NCBI GenBank assembly: GCA_948829205.1
Contig: CAQLOA010000054.1
Span: 1-8,673 of the forward strand
Length of the DNA: 8,673 nucleotides
Source of the DNA: an uncultured Eggerthellaceae bacterium
GTDB lineage: Bacteria > Actinomycetota > Coriobacteriia > Coriobacteriales > Eggerthellaceae
Direction: 5' to 3'
Position numbers and translations under genes: made by a program. How positions within the stretch are numbered: the stretch's first letter is position 1; the number at the start of each line of letters is the position of its first letter. The notes beneath the pieces were generated by a model that ran no database searches, was not told the origin of the DNA, and saw only the letters and a program-made list of their open reading frames with translations. Of this stretch, positions 6,253 through 8,673 are shown piece by piece.

Positions 6253-7220
6253 TGTCCGAGCGGCTGCTGGCTGGCGAGGTGGTCAAGCTCGACCGCAAGT
6301 TCCCCTTGGTGGAGCTGGGCGACGGAAGCCGCGTGCGCTGCGAACATTCCGCCGAGCTGAAGAAGCGGGGGAAGCTTCGCGCGGTGATCGGGGACGTTGT
6401 GGACGTGGCCATACCCGAAGGCCACGACGTGGGAATCATCGAGGCTATACGGCCGCGGTCGACGCAGTTCGTCCGCAAGGACCCCACCGAGCGTGCGCTT
6501 CCGCAGGTGCTCGCGGCCAACTTCGACCGCGTCGTCGTCGTGCAGTCCATCGACAGGCTGAACATGAAACGCTTGGAACGCGAGCTGGTGCTTGCCCATG
6601 AGACGGGCGCCGTGGTAACGGTGGTGCTGACGAAGGCAGACCTGCTCGACGCCGTCGCAGTCGTCGAAACGATGCGCAAGGTGTCCGACCTTGCCGGCGA
6701 CTCCGTGCAGGTTCTGGTGGCGTCCAAGGCCGACGCCGCATCCGTCGCGCGCGTCCGCGGCCTCATGCCCAAGGGAACCACCTCCGTGCTCATAGGAAGG
6801 TCGGGCGCGGGGAAGTCCACGCTCGTGAACCTGCTGCTGGGCGAAGAGGCCCGGGCCACGTCCGAAGTGCGCGAGCGCGACGGGAAGGGCAGGCACAAGA
6901 CGGTGTCGCGCGAGGTGATGAGGCTTCCGGTGGTGGACGGCAAGGGAGGCGGCCGCATAGTCGACATGCCCGGCGTGCGCGGGCTTGGGCTGTGGGACGC
7001 CGAAGAGGGCATAGGCGCGGCTTTTTCCGACGTAGATGAACTTGCGCAAGGGTGCCGCTTCCGCGACTGCAGGCATGCGGGCGAACCCGGATGCGCCGTG
7101 CTGGCCGCAGTAGAGGAAGGCGCGTTGAGCCGTTCGCGGCTCGAGTCGTACCTCGCGCTGCAGGACGAGCTGGCCAAGACCGCCCGCCGTCGCGAGCAGT
7201 CTTCCTGGAAGAACAAGTAG
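6252..7220 (+). CDS. rsgA: Ribosome small subunit-dependent GTPase RsgA
   Basis: Circularly permuted GTPase (322 aa; YjeQ/EngC) that checks late maturation of the 30S subunit. An N-terminal OB-fold (about 1-70) is followed by motifs in permuted order: G4 as TKAD (127-130; NKxD is commoner), G5-like VASK (156-159), G1 P-loop GRSGAGKST (182-190), switch segment GRHKTVSRE (213-221) and G3 DMPG (238-241). A C-terminal zinc site follows with Cys268, Cys273, His275 and Cys281 in the family's C-x4-C-x-H-x5-C arrangement. ATG 6252 overlaps the previous stop by one base (TGATG), and GAAAGG lies 8 nt upstream, so translation is coupled. Although the frame is open far upstream, the product of that stretch is not protein-like and this ATG is the right start. 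Production may be tied to the membrane genes ahead of it. Confidence 0.96.
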   Translation: MSERLLAGEVVKLDRKFPLVELGDGSRVRCEHSAELKKRGKLRAVIGDVVDVAIPEGHDVGIIEAIRPRSTQFVRKDPTERALPQVLAANFDRVVVVQSIDRLNMKRLERELVLAHETGAVVTVVLTKADLLDAVAVVETMRKVSDLAGDSVQVLVASKADAASVARVRGLMPKGTTSVLIGRSGAGKSTLVNLLLGEEARATSEVRERDGKGRHKTVSREVMRLPVVDGKGGGRIVDMPGVRGLGLWDAEEGIGAAFSDVDELAQGCRFRDCRHAGEPGCAVLAAVEEGALSRSRLESYLALQDELAKTARRREQSSWKNK

Positions 7221-7235
7221 CACACGTTAGGACGA

Positions 7236-7341
7236 GGCGCGGAGGGGTTCCACTCGACGCGTCGTCGCCTCGAACTAACCCGGCTTCGCCGGGCGGATTT
7301 CTCGGCTCCTTTGGCTTACCTCGCATCCACCCCTCCGCGCC
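7236..7341. repeat. 13-bp inverted repeat enclosing nested hairpins
   Basis: This fills most of the 188-bp rsgA-queT gap. GGCGCGGAGGGGT (7236-7248) is perfectly complementary to ACCCCTCCGCGCC (7329-7341), 80 nt apart. Inside lie a 10-bp palindrome CGACGCGTCG (7255-7264) and a hairpin at 7279-7293. CGAGGCG (7233-7239) overlaps the left arm and can instead pair with CGCCTCG (7266-7272), so two mutually exclusive folds exist. It may be a structured 3' end of the rsgA mRNA, a switch-like leader of queT, or a small dispersed element with terminal inverted repeats. No coding sequence was seen here. Confidence 0.55.
7279..7293 (+). terminator. Small GC hairpin after rsgA, weak terminator candidate
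   Basis: CCCGGC-TTC-GCCGGG forms a perfect 6-bp stem with a 3-nt loop, 58 nt after the rsgA stop. The following CGGATTTCTC has only a short T-run, so termination would be inefficient. It is nested within the larger inverted repeat at 7236-7341. Confidence 0.35.
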
Positions 7342-7363
7342 CCGTCCCCTGTCACGCACTTTG

Positions 7364-7372
7364 TGCTAGAGT
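7364..7372 (+). promoter_or_regulatory. Candidate extended -10 promoter for queT
   Basis: TGCTAGAGT fits an extended -10 element (TGn followed by a TATAAT-like hexamer with four of six matches). Initiation near 7379 would give a leader of about 30 nt that contains the AGGAGG site but excludes the inverted repeat at 7236-7341. No clear -35 box is seen. Confidence 0.4.
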
Positions 7373-7398
7373 TTGGCGTTCGTGACTATTCGCAACCT

Positions 7399-7404
7399 AG
7401 GAGG
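7399..7404 (+). promoter_or_regulatory. Shine-Dalgarno AGGAGG deciding the queT start
   Basis: A perfect AGGAGG ends 4 nt before ATG 7409. The frame is open upstream to a TTG at 7373, but that would put this site inside the coding region, so 7409 is the start. Confidence 0.85.
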
Positions 7405-7408
7405 AATC

Positions 7409-7981
7409 ATGAACACGCAGCTCACCCGCAGCCAATACATAGCGCAGACGGCCCTCATCGCGGCCTTGTATGCGGCCGCAACGCTCGTGGCGCTGCTGTT
7501 TTTGCAGGGACTTGCCTGGGGGCCGGTTCAGTTCCGCATATCCGAGGCCGTATGCGTCGTGGCGCTGTTCACGCCTGCCGCCGTCCCCGGCCTTACCGTG
7601 GGATGCGTGATCGCCAACCTGTTGAACTGCGCAATCAACGGCACCGGCGCGCTTGGACTGCTGGACGTCGTGTTCGGAAGCTGCGCCACGCTGATAGGCG
7701 CCGTCTTCTGCTGGAAGATGCGCAAGCGCCCGGCGCTTGCCATAAGCGGGTTCGTGTTCACCAACGCGCTGATAGTGCCGGCGTACCTGCCCATTCTGCT
7801 GCAAGGGCTCGGCTATTACACCATACCGTTCACCGACATCTCCATCGACGGGGCCTATCTCCCCATGTACCTGTTCGGCGTGGTGGCCACTGGCGTTGGC
7901 GAGGCGCTTGTGATGTATGTGTTGGGGTATCCGCTCTCGCGCCTGCTGGCGAAGTATCTTCACGTGCAAACGCCCGCGTGA
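7409..7981 (+). CDS. queT: QueT, queuosine-precursor ECF transporter S-component
   Basis: Substrate-binding membrane subunit (190 aa) of an energy-coupling-factor transporter for a queuosine precursor such as preQ1 or queuine; it would work with a shared EcfA-EcfA'-EcfT module encoded elsewhere. It is mostly hydrophobic with five to six helices. Family-typical segments are the N-terminal AALYAAATL helix, PVQFRISEAV (39-48), GCVIANLLNC and LLDVVFGSCATLIGA, which together are distinctive of QueT. The start at 7409 is fixed by AGGAGG 4 nt upstream. queT genes in Firmicutes often follow a preQ1 riboswitch; none was recognised here. The gene appears to be a single transcription unit, with a candidate promoter at 7364-7372 and another promoter directly after its stop. 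Import suggests the organism salvages the modified base rather than making it, which the window cannot confirm. Confidence 0.9.
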   Translation: MNTQLTRSQYIAQTALIAALYAAATLVALLFLQGLAWGPVQFRISEAVCVVALFTPAAVPGLTVGCVIANLLNCAINGTGALGLLDVVFGSCATLIGAVFCWKMRKRPALAISGFVFTNALIVPAYLPILLQGLGYYTIPFTDISIDGAYLPMYLFGVVATGVGEALVMYVLGYPLSRLLAKYLHVQTPA

Positions 7982-8009
7982 GCCGCATCGCATCGGGTCC
8001 CCGTAGTTG

Positions 8010-8015
8010 TATAAT
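8010..8015 (+). promoter_or_regulatory. Perfect TATAAT -10 box
   Basis: An exact TATAAT occurs 28 nt after the queT stop and 35 nt before the next ATG, in an otherwise GC-rich spacer. Transcription would start near 8022. The -35 region at normal spacing (7987-7992, ATCGCA) does not match consensus. It most likely drives the small membrane gene and the kinase gene. Confidence 0.6.
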
Positions 8016-8050
8016 TACGCAACGTTTGGATTCGACGCTCAGGCTGGCAA

Positions 8051-8314
8051 ATGGACTTTAACGAAATCTATCATCTTCTGTTCGAGACGTACGCCGGGAT
8101 AGGCATTCTGGTAGGTGCTGGAATCGTCATCAGCCTGGTGGTGTGCGTCCTGCTCGAGATCAAGACCCGCAAGGTCTATCGCAACCACGAACTCGACCCC
8201 GAACAGGACGAATGGGCCATATTCGAGGACGAGGTCGAAGAAGGCGAGGCCGAGGAGGAGGCCAAGCTGGAGAAGGCCGAATCCCGAAAGGCCGGCAAGA
8301 AGAAGGAAGCATAG
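8051..8314 (+). CDS. 87-aa single-span membrane protein with charged tail
   Basis: Small protein with a short N-terminus, one TM helix (about 17-36, GIGILVGAGIVISLVVCVLL) and a cytoplasmic tail of about 50 residues that is first acidic (EDEVEEGEAEEEAKLEKAE) and then lysine-rich (RKAGKKKEA). The tail is probably helical or disordered. The ribosome binding site is weak (AGG about 8 nt upstream), but the start follows a perfect TATAAT at a suitable distance and no other start is available. The stop is 3 nt before the pyridoxal kinase ATG, so the two are probably one transcript. I do not recognise the family. Composition and third-position GC match a real gene; the opposite-strand ORF over the same region does not look protein-like. 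The function is unknown; charged tails like this often mediate protein contacts. Confidence 0.8.
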   Translation: MDFNEIYHLLFETYAGIGILVGAGIVISLVVCVLLEIKTRKVYRNHELDPEQDEWAIFEDEVEEGEAEEEAKLEKAESRKAGKKKEA

Positions 8315-8317
8315 CGA

Positions 8318-8673
8318 ATGGCTCTGAAGTACGAAGAAACCGACATGTCGAACCCCGAGCTTCACGGCGACCCCGAAGCTCTTTTCCTTTATAGGCGTGA
8401 CGGGAAGTACATCCCGCGCATCGCCGCCGTGCACGACCTGTGCGGCTATGGCAAGTGCTCGCTGGGCGTCGCCATCCCCGTGCTGAGCGCCGCCGGCTGC
8501 GACGTGTGCCCGGTTCCCACGGGCCTATTCTCAAGCCACACGGCCTTCCCTGGTTGGTACATGCACGACACCACCGACATACTTCGCGACTACCTCGACG
8601 CATGGCGCGGCATAGACGTGCAGATAGACGCCGTGTATTCCGGGTTCCTTGGCGCGCCCGAGCAGGTGGAAGT
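8318..8673 (+). CDS. Pyridoxal/pyridoxine kinase, 3'-partial
   Basis: The first 118 residues of a PdxY/ThiD-like (ribokinase superfamily) kinase that phosphorylates pyridoxal, pyridoxine or pyridoxamine for PLP salvage. Visible family features are IAAVHDLCGYGKCSLGVAIP (35-54), matching the usual hsDlsgfGrcSLt segment; an LSAAGCDVCPVPTGLFSSHT stretch (56-75), the common PLSaxGxxvxxxPTAxLSxHT pattern; and a later VYSGFLG (106-112). The frame stays open to the window end, so the ATP-binding C-terminal half is missing. ATG 8318 has GAAGGA 10 nt upstream. Family members usually begin only a few residues before the IAAVHD strand; here about 34 residues precede it, with another Met at codon 10. The extension may be real or the true start may lie later, though no better start is present. 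It follows the small membrane gene by 3 nt. Whether it prefers pyridoxal or pyridoxamine cannot be judged. Confidence 0.88.
   Translation, partial: MALKYEETDMSNPELHGDPEALFLYRRDGKYIPRIAAVHDLCGYGKCSLGVAIPVLSAAGCDVCPVPTGLFSSHTAFPGWYMHDTTDILRDYLDAWRGIDVQIDAVYSGFLGAPEQVE

Noticed and set aside
5595..7220. A single 541-aa ORF joining a TM segment to RsgA
   Set aside because: Residues encoded by about 5757-6251 in this frame are Arg/His-rich and not protein-like, while the overlapping frame encodes a sensible domain. RsgA has its own ATG with a Shine-Dalgarno. The fusion is an artefact of a frameshift plus GC-rich DNA.
6105..7225. Two long minus-strand ORFs opposite rsgA
   Set aside because: Low-complexity Ser/Arg- or His/Arg-rich translations; rsgA motifs on the plus strand are unambiguous.
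7221..7345. tRNA or other standard RNA gene in the rsgA-queT gap
   Set aside because: A GTTCGAG-like string exists on the minus strand, but no cloverleaf arms or acceptor stem can be built around it.
1..8673. CRISPR array, insertion sequence, prophage or attachment sites
   Set aside because: No regularly spaced repeats, transposase, integrase or target-site duplication were seen; composition is uniform apart from the 3493-3876 regulatory region.

Overview
The window is a GC-rich (roughly 60 %), gene-dense bacterial chromosome segment. Gene content, protein style (CiaH-like kinase, QueT, Firmicutes-like pyridoxal kinase), one likely leaderless start and mixed strong and weak ribosome binding sites suggest a high-GC actinobacterium, most plausibly Coriobacteriia/Eggerthellales. 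This is an inference from style; no rRNA or marker gene is present to prove it. No mobile element, CRISPR array, tRNA or rRNA was seen.

Layout: (1) 3-1244 (+), an MFS transporter cut by the left edge, closed by a GC-rich hairpin and facing (2) a two-component operon on the minus strand: OmpR/PhoB-type response regulator (3492-2800) followed by a membrane histidine kinase without a HAMP domain (2769-1351). (3) A 384-bp divergent intergenic region (3493-3876) is AT-richer than its surroundings. It holds a probable minus-strand promoter, two large inverted repeats, repeated ACAACC words and a strong intrinsic terminator that reads on the plus strand although no plus-strand gene ends there. (4) A plus-strand operon, 3877-7220: a 48-aa single-span membrane protein whose ATG lies where transcription from a TAGAAT box would start; the potassium channel subunit TrkH; a two-span membrane protein with an OB-fold-like domain, apparently frameshifted in this sequence; and the ribosome-assembly GTPase RsgA. 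The last three genes overlap by 4 and 1 nt, so translation is probably coupled. (5) A 188-bp intergenic stretch with a 13-bp inverted repeat enclosing further hairpins. (6) queT, a queuosine-precursor ECF transporter S-component with a good Shine-Dalgarno sequence. (7) A short gene for a charged single-span membrane protein behind a perfect TATAAT box, followed 3 nt later by a pyridoxal/pyridoxine kinase gene cut by the right edge.

The points that most deserve a second look are the frameshift in the OB-fold membrane gene, the terminator-bearing structured leader or small-RNA locus upstream of the trkH operon, the previously unlisted 48-aa protein, and the nested inverted repeats between rsgA and queT. 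No clearly new multi-gene system is evident; most of the window is recognisable housekeeping and transport.
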